Below are positions 41,976 to 51,392 of a stretch of 64,000 nucleotides of DNA, piece by piece. A program made the position numbers and the translations under genes. Position 1 is the stretch's first letter. The number at the start of each line of letters is the position of its first letter. The stretch lies in the NCBI GenBank assembly GCA_027485695.1, contig JAIXQO010000001.1:434001-498000 (forward strand). Reading direction: 5' to 3'. The notes beneath the pieces are model-generated. The model was not told where the DNA came from. It worked only from the letters and a program-made list of their open reading frames with translations, and did not search any database. This DNA comes from Pseudomonadota bacterium (GTDB lineage Bacteria > Bdellovibrionota > UBA1018).

Positions 41976-44030
41976 TTACTCAAACTCTCTTTTCAGTAAT
42001 TCGACGGACAATAGTTGCGGAAGAATTTTGCCGTTTTTATCACCGTTTTTGTAGAGGACGTAAACCGGCACACTGTTTCTGCCGAGTTTCTCCATATACG
42101 CGGTAATCGCAGGATCTGCGCTGGTCCAATCCCCGACGTAGGCGTCGACATGTTTTTGTTTAAACAGCTCTCTCGTTTCGTCACGCGAGAACACGAGTTT
42201 TTCATTCACTTTGCAGGTCACACACCAATCGGCGGTCAAGTTGACGAGCACGGGTTTTCCGCTGGCGATCGACGAGTTCATCGCGTTCATAGACCAAGGT
42301 TTCCAGCCATCAGCAGCGTGCGCAGGACTGTTCTTCGTCAGGCCGCTGCTGAGATGAACGGTTCGCAGAGACTGGAGGGCAGTAAAACCTGCCAGCATTA
42401 CCGTGCCTAGGGCTACGATCTTCATCAGTAAGGTCTGAGGACGTTTCGACTTGAGAATCCAAATGAGGTAGCTGATCGCTAGGATGGCGACGAGCGTGGA
42501 TCCGACGGCGGCGAAACCGGACTGTTCGCTGAGCACATACCAAAGCCAAATCGACGTCGCTATCAACGGAAATCCAAGGAATTGTCGGAAAGTCTCCATC
42601 CATGCGCCCGGGCGCGGAAGAATTTTAGATGCGTTCGGAAGGTACGCGAAGAGCAAGTAAGGAAATGCGAGTCCGGCTCCGAGAAATGTAAGCACCAGAA
42701 TGGAGATCGATACGGGTTGTGAAAGCGCAAATCCAAGCGCGGTTCCCATGAACGGCGCTGAGCAGGGCGTTGCCGCGACGGTGGTCAACACGCCAGTGAA
42801 AAATGAGCCAAGTTTGCCCTCGATACGGGCAAACGATGAGCCGACCCCCATGATCCGTCCGCCGAGCTCGAAAAATCCGAATAAATTGAGCGCCATCATG
42901 AAAAACAAGATGGAGAGAATGGAAACAAAGATCGGAGACTGGAGCTGGAAACCCCAACCCAGAGTTTGGCCGGTGAGCTTGAAAATCGCGATCAAGATTC
43001 CGAATGCCCAGAAAGATGCCAACACCCCCCAGGTAAATGCCCAACCTTCGGCGCGGATCTCTTGTTTTCTCTGACCGGCGTGATGGACGATGCCGAGCGC
43101 TTTGAGTGATAGCACGGGGAGGATGCAAGGCATGAGGTTTAGGATCAAACCACCCACGAACGCGAACAAGAGCATGAGGAGCAGCGAAGGGCTCTCGCTA
43201 GATTCCGTTTTTACGGACGGGGTGGGGCGATCTTCGATGCGAAAAGAGTAAGCCTTCCCGTCGAGAATCAGCAGGCCAGCGGCTTCGGTGAGGTGCTTGA
43301 ATTCTTTTTGCGTGAAGGTGAGTCGAAGTTCATCCCCGGTACGCTCAATCTTTGGAGCGGAGAAAAGCGAGTAATGCATTTCTGTCTCGGGTAGGAGATC
43401 GATCTTTCTTATTTTTGGGTCGACCGGTTGAAACGCCAAAGTGAATTGCGCGAGGGAGGCGTCTTCGCCTTTGCGGACGGTTCCTTCGAAGGCAGCAGGG
43501 ATCTGCGCGGTATATTTTTTAAAGAGCGCTTCGTGGGTACCGTTTGCGTTCTTACTCGCCTGAGGATCTACGACGGGCAATGAAATCGAGAGATCAGCTT
43601 TTCCGGGTAGGCATTCTTCCTTGCAGATCAGCCATTTTAGTTTTGCATCAACTCGAATCGATTCCCCGGGCTGGACTGAGGAAGGGGCTTTCCAGTCGAC
43701 AAGGAAAAGCGCCTCTTTCTCGTAACCGAAGTTCATCTGCGTCTTAAACGGAATGCGCACAGGCTGGGTAAAAATAAGATCCGAGAATTGAGAGCCATCG
43801 GGCGCGCTCTCTAGTTCCACACGCGGGGGTAGGCCGGAATCGCCGGGATTTTTCCAATACAGATGCCATTCCGGCTTAATTTGGAAATAGAACCCGATTT
43901 TCATCGATTCGCCCGGAGCGACAGCCTCGCGCTCTGTGATGAGCGTGACTGTTGTTTGCGGAGTGGTCATCGATTCCGACGAAGCAAAGGCGATCGAAAA
44001 AGGGAGAAGAAGGGCGGCGAGGAAGCGCAT
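41976..44030 (-). CDS. dsbD: thiol:disulfide interchange protein DsbD
   Basis: 684 residues from the ATG at 44030 (MRFLAALLLPFSIAFASS signal peptide). The N-terminal periplasmic domain has KPEWHLYWKNPGDSGLPP. The membrane domain of about eight helices carries the redox cysteines in LMPCILPVLSLKAL and ATPCSAPFMGTALGF. The C-terminal thioredoxin domain has ADWCVTCKVNEK. It transfers electrons from cytoplasmic thioredoxin across the inner membrane to periplasmic partners. The N-terminal domain also contains LKWLICKEECLPGKA, a cysteine pair typical of the ScsB-like branch. Confidence 0.93.
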   Translation of the reverse strand: MRFLAALLLPFSIAFASSESMTTPQTTVTLITEREAVAPGESMKIGFYFQIKPEWHLYWKNPGDSGLPPRVELESAPDGSQFSDLIFTQPVRIPFKTQMNFGYEKEALFLVDWKAPSSVQPGESIRVDAKLKWLICKEECLPGKADLSISLPVVDPQASKNANGTHEALFKKYTAQIPAAFEGTVRKGEDASLAQFTLAFQPVDPKIRKIDLLPETEMHYSLFSAPKIERTGDELRLTFTQKEFKHLTEAAGLLILDGKAYSFRIEDRPTPSVKTESSESPSLLLMLLFAFVGGLILNLMPCILPVLSLKALGIVHHAGQRKQEIRAEGWAFTWGVLASFWAFGILIAIFKLTGQTLGWGFQLQSPIFVSILSILFFMMALNLFGFFELGGRIMGVGSSFARIEGKLGSFFTGVLTTVAATPCSAPFMGTALGFALSQPVSISILVLTFLGAGLAFPYLLFAYLPNASKILPRPGAWMETFRQFLGFPLIATSIWLWYVLSEQSGFAAVGSTLVAILAISYLIWILKSKRPQTLLMKIVALGTVMLAGFTALQSLRTVHLSSGLTKNSPAHAADGWKPWSMNAMNSSIASGKPVLVNLTADWCVTCKVNEKLVFSRDETRELFKQKHVDAYVGDWTSADPAITAYMEKLGRNSVPVYVLYKNGDKNGKILPQLLSVELLKREFE

Positions 44031-44248
44031 GCTTCTATTTAACTCCCATTTGTGCCGAAATTCCACTCGTGCCTGCAGAGTCTAGCGAGGGGGCATGAAA
44101 GGAATTTCATTTCGATGGTGGCCGATTCCGGCGCTTATTGCACAGACTCGTGGTTCTGATCTGTCTATTTTATAGACGATTCTTCAGTAGTTTGAGTCAC
44201 TTCTAATTGCTACATTCTTATTCTATAAAAATAAATTCCACTATGTTG

Positions 44249-44262
44249 AAGAGGTACCTCTT
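44249..44262. promoter_or_regulatory. 14-bp palindrome upstream of the 981-aa gene
   Basis: AAGAGGTACCTCTT is fully self-complementary and lies about 60 bases before the start codon. A further hairpin (GTCTAT/ATAGAC, 44163-44177) lies upstream in the same 290-bp gap. An operator is plausible but unproven. Confidence 0.4.
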
Positions 44263-44320
44263 TGGCAAACTCCGGTCTCTTTCGATCAGGAATGGTCGTT
44301 TTGAATGAAGGATGCTGGAA

Positions 44321-47266
44321 ATGAAGTCGTATCGTTATTCCGTTGGCGTTGCATTGTTGGTGATCACTTCTCAAGCGAGACTTTCGCATGCCGAAATGTC
44401 CAAAGGTTGCGTTTCCGCAGGTAGTTGGACGCAGCAGGTGCTCACACAAACGAATGAAATTTTAGCCGCGATCTCGCAACTGCGAAACGATCCGAAATGC
44501 CAAAGACTTGGAGCTATTCTAGCTCCTCAGAAAAAAGCCGTCGAAGCGACCGAAGAAAACCTCGGCGTCGGAACGCGCATCGGCCTCAATAATCTCGGCA
44601 ACGAAATCAAAGCTATGGGCCCTACCGCAGACGGCTCCGCGGTCCAAGGAGATGTTGCAGGTATTCGTGATGTTCTGAGTGACCAAATGGGCGCAGGTGC
44701 TAGCGCTCGTCCGAACTTGAGCACAAATCTTTTGCAATCGAGACTTTGGGGAACCATCAATACTGGGCTCTCCGCGATCACCGGCCTTCAGGTCGGTCAA
44801 GTGCAGCTTCAACAGCGTGCGCAGATGCTGGGCGAATCCGCTTACAACGAACTTGCGAACATGATCAATCAACTCGACGATCTGTCGGAGTCCAAGGGAT
44901 GTTTCGCATCTAACGTCCCGGTGGGCGGTCGAATGATTGGCGGCATCATCAATATGGCAGGAGCCTTGGCTGGATCGCATTCCGTATCCAATGGTCGCAT
45001 CTCTGATCTTTTGAACGCATTGACGCTCAAGCTTAGGAATGCCCGTTTCAATTGGATGGAGTCGCAATTGGGCGACAACAACATTCTGAAAACGCTCCTT
45101 TGCGTCGTCGAGACGACAGCGTTTAACTACTGCTCGATCAACGAAGCACAGGCGCTTCGGGATTGGGCCGTCAAGCAAGCTTGGAAAGACGAGAAAACCT
45201 CACGTAACGGCGCTCTCCGCGGATACTATTCGTTCTTTCGCGATGCTCGCGTGATCGCCGATTGGCAGGTCAAGGTTCTCTCGGGTATCGAGCCTCGTTT
45301 CTATACGGACGCGACTTTCAAGAACAACACGCTTCGCAGTTATTTCTCGTACTTGATGACGTCGAACGATCTTTTCGCTGTCTACAACGAACACCGGATG
45401 AACGTGGATCGTGTTTCCGATAGTAAGAATCTTTCGCCGGCAGATATTTTAAATACTCAGCGTCTCTATGTCATGAAAATGATCTCCGAGATCTCCGAGA
45501 AAATCGTTCGCGCCGAAGGCGATCCGAACTTTTTCACGAGCATTCGTCGTCCGATCGAAATTCCATTTTATCTGATTGGAATGGGCGTACCAAATGCCGT
45601 TTCTAACGCCGACGGCAAAGAGTTTTCGCCACGTAGTTGGGACACCTACGTGCAGTTCGGTAACAATAGCTCCTGGATTCCGGCGTTTGAGAATCCTGTG
45701 GCTCTTGCGGACAATATTCGTTTGAAACTGCGCGCGCTCATCGAGTCTGCCAACGTTGAGGCGAGTCAGCACTATCGCAAGCGTTTGATCCCGGATACTC
45801 AACGTTTGATCATGGATTCGGCGATTAGTAACGGCGCCGTCACTGGTTCGGTGGTCAAAGCGCTTCAAAATATCTCCGCTTACATGAAAACGGTCAAAGG
45901 CGAGATCGAAGCACGCTCCAAAAGCGGAACGATTCTCCTCTCAGTCGAAGATGCAGCGGCGCTGACCACAATTGACGACACGATTTACCGCGTGGACGTC
46001 GTGCTGAAAGAATTCAGCTTCTATCAAACAGCGGTTCGTAGCGTTAAGACGATCGAAACCCGAATCGCAGCGCTCAGGAGCCAAATCACTGCAAATAGCC
46101 TTGCCTCCGAAGCAGTCAAAAAACCGCTCTATGATGAATTATCTGCCCAGGAACTGCAGCTCGGAGTCTTGAGAGACAAGATCAAGTCTCAGCCGATTAA
46201 GATTCTGGACACCGTTCTGATTACGTTCGACATGCTCATTCAGCGAGATGGATTCCTTCCGGAGCGTGTGCGCTCGGTTGCGAATTTTGAGTTCGCCGAG
46301 CGAATTAAATCTGGGAAAACTTTGACTCAGTATCAGCGCGAACTCTTGACGATCTCAGGAACGATCGCACTGGACTCGTTCTCCTCGATCCTGACGAACA
46401 ACCCGACCGAGGCCAAATACGATCTGGCACTCGCAAAAACGATGGCTGCGAACAATCTCACCACGGTCGAGGAACTCGCCAAGGATCGTCTCATGTCTAC
46501 GATTCGTGAACTCTGGATCCGCTCCCGGATGGGGCGTCCTCTCACGAATTTTGAGTACGACCTCCTGACGACGGGAGCTGCATTTCGTGAGGCTTACAAT
46601 TTAACGCCAAGGCCTGGGTTCACCATTGCTCAGAGTCCACGAACCATCCTCAAAGAAACCGTTCAAAATCTGTTTAGCTTGAAAACCTACACAGGTCCCC
46701 TCGTCGTAACCGCGAATACGATCGACTACTTGCTGAGAGTTTTTCACCTCGATATTGGCGGAGGCTATTCTTGGGATGAGCGATACCGTTATAAATCCGA
46801 TGGTCTCTTGGGAATTCCTAACCCATGGACGGCAGCCGGTAAGCAGAAACTTCCGAGCGCTTCTAAGACCACTGACGGCGATACGCTTGCGCTTCTCTGC
46901 GCGCACGCGCTGACGTTCGAGAATCCGGAACCATTTTATCTGTTCTGCGCTGAGACTAAGCTCAAGGCGGATCTCAATCCGAATGATCCAACCCGTAAAC
47001 TTCGCTATGACATCTACTACAAACAATTGGTCAAGGAGCGCGGCTATAACCATCAGCAAGCATCTCGCTGGGCACAGAAATCCGTCGATCGTGATTACGA
47101 ATACTACAATCTGTCATTTCACGATTCGCTGAAGAAATCTTTCCGCCGTTCCGGTTGGTTAGACAGTGAAAAGTACTACTACGAACAGAATGCGGACCGC
47201 GTTTGCGCGTACCGCAACTTCCTCCGTCGCTCGAATGTGTATTACATGCTCCACGCGGTGAGATAG
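44321..47266 (+). CDS. large exported protein of unknown function
   Basis: 981 residues from the ATG at 44321 with AAGGA eight bases upstream; ATG at 44312 is an alternative. The signal sequence (YRYSVGVALLVITSQARLSHA-EM) is followed by a predominantly helical protein with long amphipathic segments and a few cysteines (KGCVSAG, SKGCFASN, LLCVVETTAFNYCS). The C-terminal third is rich in Tyr/Trp/Arg (YNHQQASRWAQKSVDRDYEYYNL). I recognise no domain. It is monocistronic with its own regulatory gap and a very strong terminator, which suggests high or regulated expression. Confidence 0.82.
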   Translation: MKSYRYSVGVALLVITSQARLSHAEMSKGCVSAGSWTQQVLTQTNEILAAISQLRNDPKCQRLGAILAPQKKAVEATEENLGVGTRIGLNNLGNEIKAMGPTADGSAVQGDVAGIRDVLSDQMGAGASARPNLSTNLLQSRLWGTINTGLSAITGLQVGQVQLQQRAQMLGESAYNELANMINQLDDLSESKGCFASNVPVGGRMIGGIINMAGALAGSHSVSNGRISDLLNALTLKLRNARFNWMESQLGDNNILKTLLCVVETTAFNYCSINEAQALRDWAVKQAWKDEKTSRNGALRGYYSFFRDARVIADWQVKVLSGIEPRFYTDATFKNNTLRSYFSYLMTSNDLFAVYNEHRMNVDRVSDSKNLSPADILNTQRLYVMKMISEISEKIVRAEGDPNFFTSIRRPIEIPFYLIGMGVPNAVSNADGKEFSPRSWDTYVQFGNNSSWIPAFENPVALADNIRLKLRALIESANVEASQHYRKRLIPDTQRLIMDSAISNGAVTGSVVKALQNISAYMKTVKGEIEARSKSGTILLSVEDAAALTTIDDTIYRVDVVLKEFSFYQTAVRSVKTIETRIAALRSQITANSLASEAVKKPLYDELSAQELQLGVLRDKIKSQPIKILDTVLITFDMLIQRDGFLPERVRSVANFEFAERIKSGKTLTQYQRELLTISGTIALDSFSSILTNNPTEAKYDLALAKTMAANNLTTVEELAKDRLMSTIRELWIRSRMGRPLTNFEYDLLTTGAAFREAYNLTPRPGFTIAQSPRTILKETVQNLFSLKTYTGPLVVTANTIDYLLRVFHLDIGGGYSWDERYRYKSDGLLGIPNPWTAAGKQKLPSASKTTDGDTLALLCAHALTFENPEPFYLFCAETKLKADLNPNDPTRKLRYDIYYKQLVKERGYNHQQASRWAQKSVDRDYEYYNLSFHDSLKKSFRRSGWLDSEKYYYEQNADRVCAYRNFLRRSNVYYMLHAVR

Positions 47267-47280
47267 TTTGTTACCCTAAA

Positions 47281-47327
47281 AAAAGCAAAAGGGATGGAGC
47301 CGATTCGGTTCCATCCCTTTTGCTTTT
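47281..47327. terminator. very strong bidirectional terminator
   Basis: A 21-bp stem (47281-47301 with 47307-47327, one G-U) around a 5-nt loop GATTC. A-rich and T-rich ends flank it, so it works in both directions between two convergent genes. Confidence 0.92.
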
Positions 47328-47338
47328 GAATCGTTTGA

Positions 47339-48595
47339 TTACTTCTGTTTTCCGAAGAACTCTTTGAACGCGCTGATGATGTGCTCGCAATGAGTTTTGG
47401 TCATACCCGGGTGCGTACCGAAGTAGATTCCGTTCTCATGAATGATGTTCGCGTTTGTGTAGGAGCCTGAACGACCCCACTCGAATTGGCTGAACACCGG
47501 TTGGAGCGTGAGGTTACCGCCGACGATCGGGCGCGTCTCGATGCCTCTCGACTCGAGGAACGTCATGAGCTCGGCGCGCTTCACGCCGCTTTCGGAGCGG
47601 ACGAGGAACGGGAAACCGAACCAGGTGTGGAATCCGTTTTTCTGCTCAACTGGCAGCTGCACGTATTTCTCGAATGGCGCCAATCCTTCGAGGATCCATT
47701 TCGCTAGTTCGCGGCGATGTTCGTTCATTGCCGGAAGCTTGCGGAGTTGGATCGCGCCGATCGATGCTTGGAGGTCGGTCGCGCGGAAATTGAATCCGGT
47801 GTCGATGAACAAGAAACGCGAATCGAAGTTTGCGTACTGGGCTTCGATTTCTTTTTTCTTGGAGTGATTCCGGGTCCATCCATGAGCACGTTGTGAGCGA
47901 AGCACGTCTGCAAATTGATCGTCGTTGGTTGCGATCATGCCGCCTTCGATCGTGGTCATGTGGTGCGAGAAGAAGAAGCTAAACGTTCCGCCGATACCGA
48001 ACGTCCCGCATTTTTTTCCGCCGAAATTACTGCCGAGGCTCTCGCACGTATCTTCAAGGAGCAGGAGGTTGTGTTTCTGACAAAGGGCTTGGATGCCTTC
48101 CATGTCGCAAGGGTTGCCGAGAATCGGCACGATCATCACCATCTTGGTTTTTGGCGTGATCGCCGCTTCGATGGCCGCAGGCGACATATTGAAAGTCTTG
48201 AGATCAGCGTCAACGACGACTGGTTTCAGACCGAGTTGGACCAGTGGAAAAATGGTCGTCGGCCAGGTCACCGCCGGTACGATTACTTCGTCGCCTGGTT
48301 TGAGCGGGTTTTTCATGTGAGGGCTCATCAGCGCCGAAACCGCGAGCAAGTTCGCCGAAGATCCCGAGTTCACCATCACGGCGTGTTTAGATCCGATGTA
48401 TTCAGCGAATTGACGCTCGAATGCGAAGACTTTTTCACCCATCGTTACTCGGCTCGAGAGCAACGTCTCGAGCGCCGCTTCGATTTCATCCACACCGTAC
48501 GTCGGAGAAGCGAGAGGCACTCGATCAGCAGGGATTTCAAAGGCGGATTGACGAGCGGCGAATTCTTTTTCGAGCAGTGCACGGAGAGTGGTCAT
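47339..48595 (-). CDS. ColD/RfbH-like PLP-dependent sugar 3-dehydratase
   Basis: 418 residues from the ATG at 48595. DegT/DnrJ fold with NSGSSANLLAVSAL and the PLP-holding EDTCESLGSNF. At the position of the Schiff-base lysine the sequence reads SFFFSHHMTTIEGGM, placing His211 there. This Lys-to-His change defines the enzymes that remove the C3 hydroxyl of 4-keto-6-deoxy sugars (ColD for GDP-4-keto-6-deoxymannose, RfbH/E1 for the CDP sugar). With gmd in the same window the GDP sugar is the more likely substrate, leading to a 3,6-dideoxyhexose. The strand-mate genes are glycosyltransferases. Confidence 0.9.
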   Translation of the reverse strand: MTTLRALLEKEFAARQSAFEIPADRVPLASPTYGVDEIEAALETLLSSRVTMGEKVFAFERQFAEYIGSKHAVMVNSGSSANLLAVSALMSPHMKNPLKPGDEVIVPAVTWPTTIFPLVQLGLKPVVVDADLKTFNMSPAAIEAAITPKTKMVMIVPILGNPCDMEGIQALCQKHNLLLLEDTCESLGSNFGGKKCGTFGIGGTFSFFFSHHMTTIEGGMIATNDDQFADVLRSQRAHGWTRNHSKKKEIEAQYANFDSRFLFIDTGFNFRATDLQASIGAIQLRKLPAMNEHRRELAKWILEGLAPFEKYVQLPVEQKNGFHTWFGFPFLVRSESGVKRAELMTFLESRGIETRPIVGGNLTLQPVFSQFEWGRSGSYTNANIIHENGIYFGTHPGMTKTHCEHIISAFKEFFGKQK

Positions 48596-48794
48596 ATTCG
48601 CAAAAAGTGCCTGAATAACGGGGAGAAATAAAGGAAAATCACCGGAACGACGGTTCGCTAAGCGATTGAAATCGTGAGGAAATGAACAATTCATCCCCAT
48701 GAGAAACCGGCATCATTGCGTAGGCCGATCACCCGAATGGGGATAAGTGGATGTTTTTGGGGAGAACATCGTGTCCTTTTTTAACGCTCAGAGC

Positions 48795-49892
48795 CTAATT
48801 GGGGATGAGCTGACCGTAGTATTCCCAGTGGGCTTGAGCAGTTTTTTCGAGAGAATATCGATGGCTGTACTCCTCTGCGTACTTGCGAAGTGAGTCGATT
48901 TTTTCTGGATTCGAATAGCAGTCGTCGATTTTCTTCGCGCAGTCCAGCGAGTCCGCTGTCCTGAATAGCTCCAGGCAACCGGGAATTCGTTCGTTGATTT
49001 CCTGGTTCAGCAGGAGATCAGATGCGATCACGGCACCTCGTCGCGAAAACGCTTCGACGAGAGAACCGGAGCCGGTGGTTGAGATAAAAGGCGCCAAAAC
49101 CAGAGTGGCCCGATCATACCAATCGTCGAGCTCCTCGAAGCTCGCATATTTGGAAATGATCTCGCAGCGATCTTGGAGACCAAGCTCCGAAATCCGTGCC
49201 ACGCAAGCGTCGAAATAGACTTGGTCTTTTGCACGACGAACGCTGCCGATCATGATGAGCCGAAGCGGAGACTTCACGTACTTCATCGCCTCAATTGCTT
49301 CGAGCTGGCCTTTCTCGCGAGAAAAATATCCAAACAGCAAGATCAACGACTCCCGAGTCCAGTTCGGTCGCGGTGTCGAGATTGCGGGCGCGAAATGGGG
49401 GATCACTTGCGCTGGTCTCGAAGACTCTAGTTCAATCCATTCGACTTGATGACGGGAATGAACAATGGCTCCATCGAGGTTTTTCCAGGACGCCGTTTTC
49501 CAAAATGGTCGCATCAACGGTAGAAGCGTGTGGTCGAGGAGCGCGTTCCCATAAGAAAACGTTTCACCAATCACAGTGTGAGCAGTGACGATCACTCGGG
49601 CCTGAGGCGCAGATGCGCGGAGCGGTTTGAGCCAAGACTGAAAATGCGAGAGGAAGGGGTATTTTTTCCCAAAACACCCGTACTCGTGCTGAATGTGGAT
49701 GAGATCCGGTTTCTCTCGTGCGACTTGCTCGTAAATAGCCGCATTCTCACTTGGCTGCGACGGATCGAAGATGATTGGCTCCAAAAGACTCCACTGGTGA
49801 CCTTGGGCAACTCGAACAGCCGCATGCAAACGTTCAGCATAGGTGCGGATACCACCCGATTTTTCAGGGACCAGCCAGAGGGCTTTTTTCAT
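48795..49892 (-). CDS. GT-B (family 4-like) glycosyltransferase
   Basis: 365 residues. It starts MKKALWLVPEKSGGIRTYAERLH, a typical GT4 N-terminus with the glycine-rich acceptor loop. LIHIQHEYGCFGKKYPF and the donor-side FGYFSREKGQLEAIEAMKYV and LVLAPFISTTGSGSLVEAFSRRGAVIASDL (split by eye) follow. It lies 15 bases from the upstream membrane-protein gene and acts presumably on the cytoplasmic face in polysaccharide assembly. Donor and acceptor are not inferable. Confidence 0.92.
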   Translation of the reverse strand: MKKALWLVPEKSGGIRTYAERLHAAVRVAQGHQWSLLEPIIFDPSQPSENAAIYEQVAREKPDLIHIQHEYGCFGKKYPFLSHFQSWLKPLRASAPQARVIVTAHTVIGETFSYGNALLDHTLLPLMRPFWKTASWKNLDGAIVHSRHQVEWIELESSRPAQVIPHFAPAISTPRPNWTRESLILLFGYFSREKGQLEAIEAMKYVKSPLRLIMIGSVRRAKDQVYFDACVARISELGLQDRCEIISKYASFEELDDWYDRATLVLAPFISTTGSGSLVEAFSRRGAVIASDLLLNQEINERIPGCLELFRTADSLDCAKKIDDCYSNPEKIDSLRKYAEEYSHRYSLEKTAQAHWEYYGQLIPN

Positions 49893-49907
49893 ACCGTGGA
49901 GTCTCCT

Positions 49908-51392
49908 TTAGGTGGAAGGACCCGTGCAGTGGATGAGTGCATAGGTGTCTGTTGAAAAATCGATCGCGCAGTTTTTCGTCGCCGGAACCAAGAGGTGTCG
50001 GTCTCCGTAAATCCAACGATCTTGCCTCATGGGAACTTGCGCGACTTTCTGGTAGCGCGGAGGATTCCAGGCGAGGTCATAGACAATATTTACGGAATGG
50101 ACCTCTGAAACCATGAAAAGATTCTCTCGATTCGCCGCATTCGAATGAACCAATTCGTTCACACGTTTCATGAGATCGATCTGCTCATGCACGGCACAAC
50201 TCGTACGAGGCGAGTTTTCGAATATTTTTTTACCGATCGATGGGACGTTAATGGTCCAGGCAATGATCAGGCTGAGCGCGACTCCGAGAATCACTGGTTC
50301 GAACGGGGCGAGAGTTTCAGACCATTTACGAATCCATTCGGCGATGCGCAGGCTAGAAACGGCGATAAGCGGTAGCAGGAAAACCAAGAAGTGTTTGGCC
50401 TGAGGGCGGTGACCATCGATGATGAAAAACAAGACGGCAATTGCGACGAAAGCGATGGCGGTCCACTCGGAGGTTCGGAGCGATTTTCTGATTCCGGCAT
50501 AAATAAGCGGCAGAAAACTCAGAACCATCAACGCGACCAAGAACGGGTAGTCGACAAAAAATCCCCAGATTCCCGATTTCCCGGATAAACGAGCGATACT
50601 ACGACCGATCGCTAAGTAATGTTCGATGTAGGCGGGGATCGATTCACCACGTGTTTGAGAAACATAAAATAATCCAGCCAGCAGGCATGCAAAGGCAGTC
50701 ATCGCGCAGTAAACACCTTTGAGGCGATCGCGAATAAAAATCCCGATGCAAATGGCGGGAATGAAAAATAGAAAAGTCGGTTTGAGGATGAATGCGAGAA
50801 CGGAGAAAACTCCCGCGAGCGCCCACACTCTGCGTTCCGCGAAGAAGAGTGCGGCGAGCATCGCGAGCGCCGCCGGGATCTCTCCTAAGAGTCCGAATAC
50901 GACGTAGGAACCGCCCCAGAGTTTTGGAAAAAACAGACCGAAAAAAATCGCAACTGGCAGTATACCAGTTACCGACTTCGCTCGTCTGTTCGCAACAATC
51001 GCAAGCCCGATCAAGAACAACCAAAAACAGAGGTGAACGAAAACGCGTCCGGCCACGGCGATCGGGTATCCCGTGAGTTTTGCGACGGCGATCGTACCCC
51101 AAGCCTGTGGAACACCGATCGTGATGGTGGCGTCGAATGGGAGCGCTTCGTTCTGCCGATCATTTGCGGAAGTCGGTAGGCTTGGACTGATCCGAAAACC
51201 TTCGCCTTGAGCGTAATGGTGAATCGCTTGTGAGTAGTAGTTTTCATCTCCCGTGAAAATGAAACATTTCCAAGGTTGCTGCGTGCGCAGGAGTTGTGCG
51301 AGGGGAGAGAGGCACAAGACAAAAAACGCGATGATTACGATTGTAAAAACGGTTTTCTGTTTAGTTAGTCGGTCGACCCAAGTTTTGATCAC
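49908..51392 (-). CDS. polytopic membrane protein, GT-C-like
   Basis: 494 residues from a GTG at 51392 that overlaps the stop of the upstream glycosyltransferase (GTGA), so translation is coupled. About ten helices are seen. The first loop has FIFTGDENYYSQAIHHYAQGEG, with acidic residues as in lipid-phosphate-sugar-dependent transferases. The C-terminal 100 residues are periplasmic and contain two cysteines. It is part of a three-gene run with GT2 and GT4 enzymes. Confidence 0.82.
   Translation of the reverse strand: MIKTWVDRLTKQKTVFTIVIIAFFVLCLSPLAQLLRTQQPWKCFIFTGDENYYSQAIHHYAQGEGFRISPSLPTSANDRQNEALPFDATITIGVPQAWGTIAVAKLTGYPIAVAGRVFVHLCFWLFLIGLAIVANRRAKSVTGILPVAIFFGLFFPKLWGGSYVVFGLLGEIPAALAMLAALFFAERRVWALAGVFSVLAFILKPTFLFFIPAICIGIFIRDRLKGVYCAMTAFACLLAGLFYVSQTRGESIPAYIEHYLAIGRSIARLSGKSGIWGFFVDYPFLVALMVLSFLPLIYAGIRKSLRTSEWTAIAFVAIAVLFFIIDGHRPQAKHFLVFLLPLIAVSSLRIAEWIRKWSETLAPFEPVILGVALSLIIAWTINVPSIGKKIFENSPRTSCAVHEQIDLMKRVNELVHSNAANRENLFMVSEVHSVNIVYDLAWNPPRYQKVAQVPMRQDRWIYGDRHLLVPATKNCAIDFSTDTYALIHCTGPST

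Noticed and set aside
47915-48631. 238-codon frame antisense to the ColD-like gene
   Set aside because: The opposite strand encodes a complete PLP enzyme; the antisense protein is His/Arg-rich without any domain.
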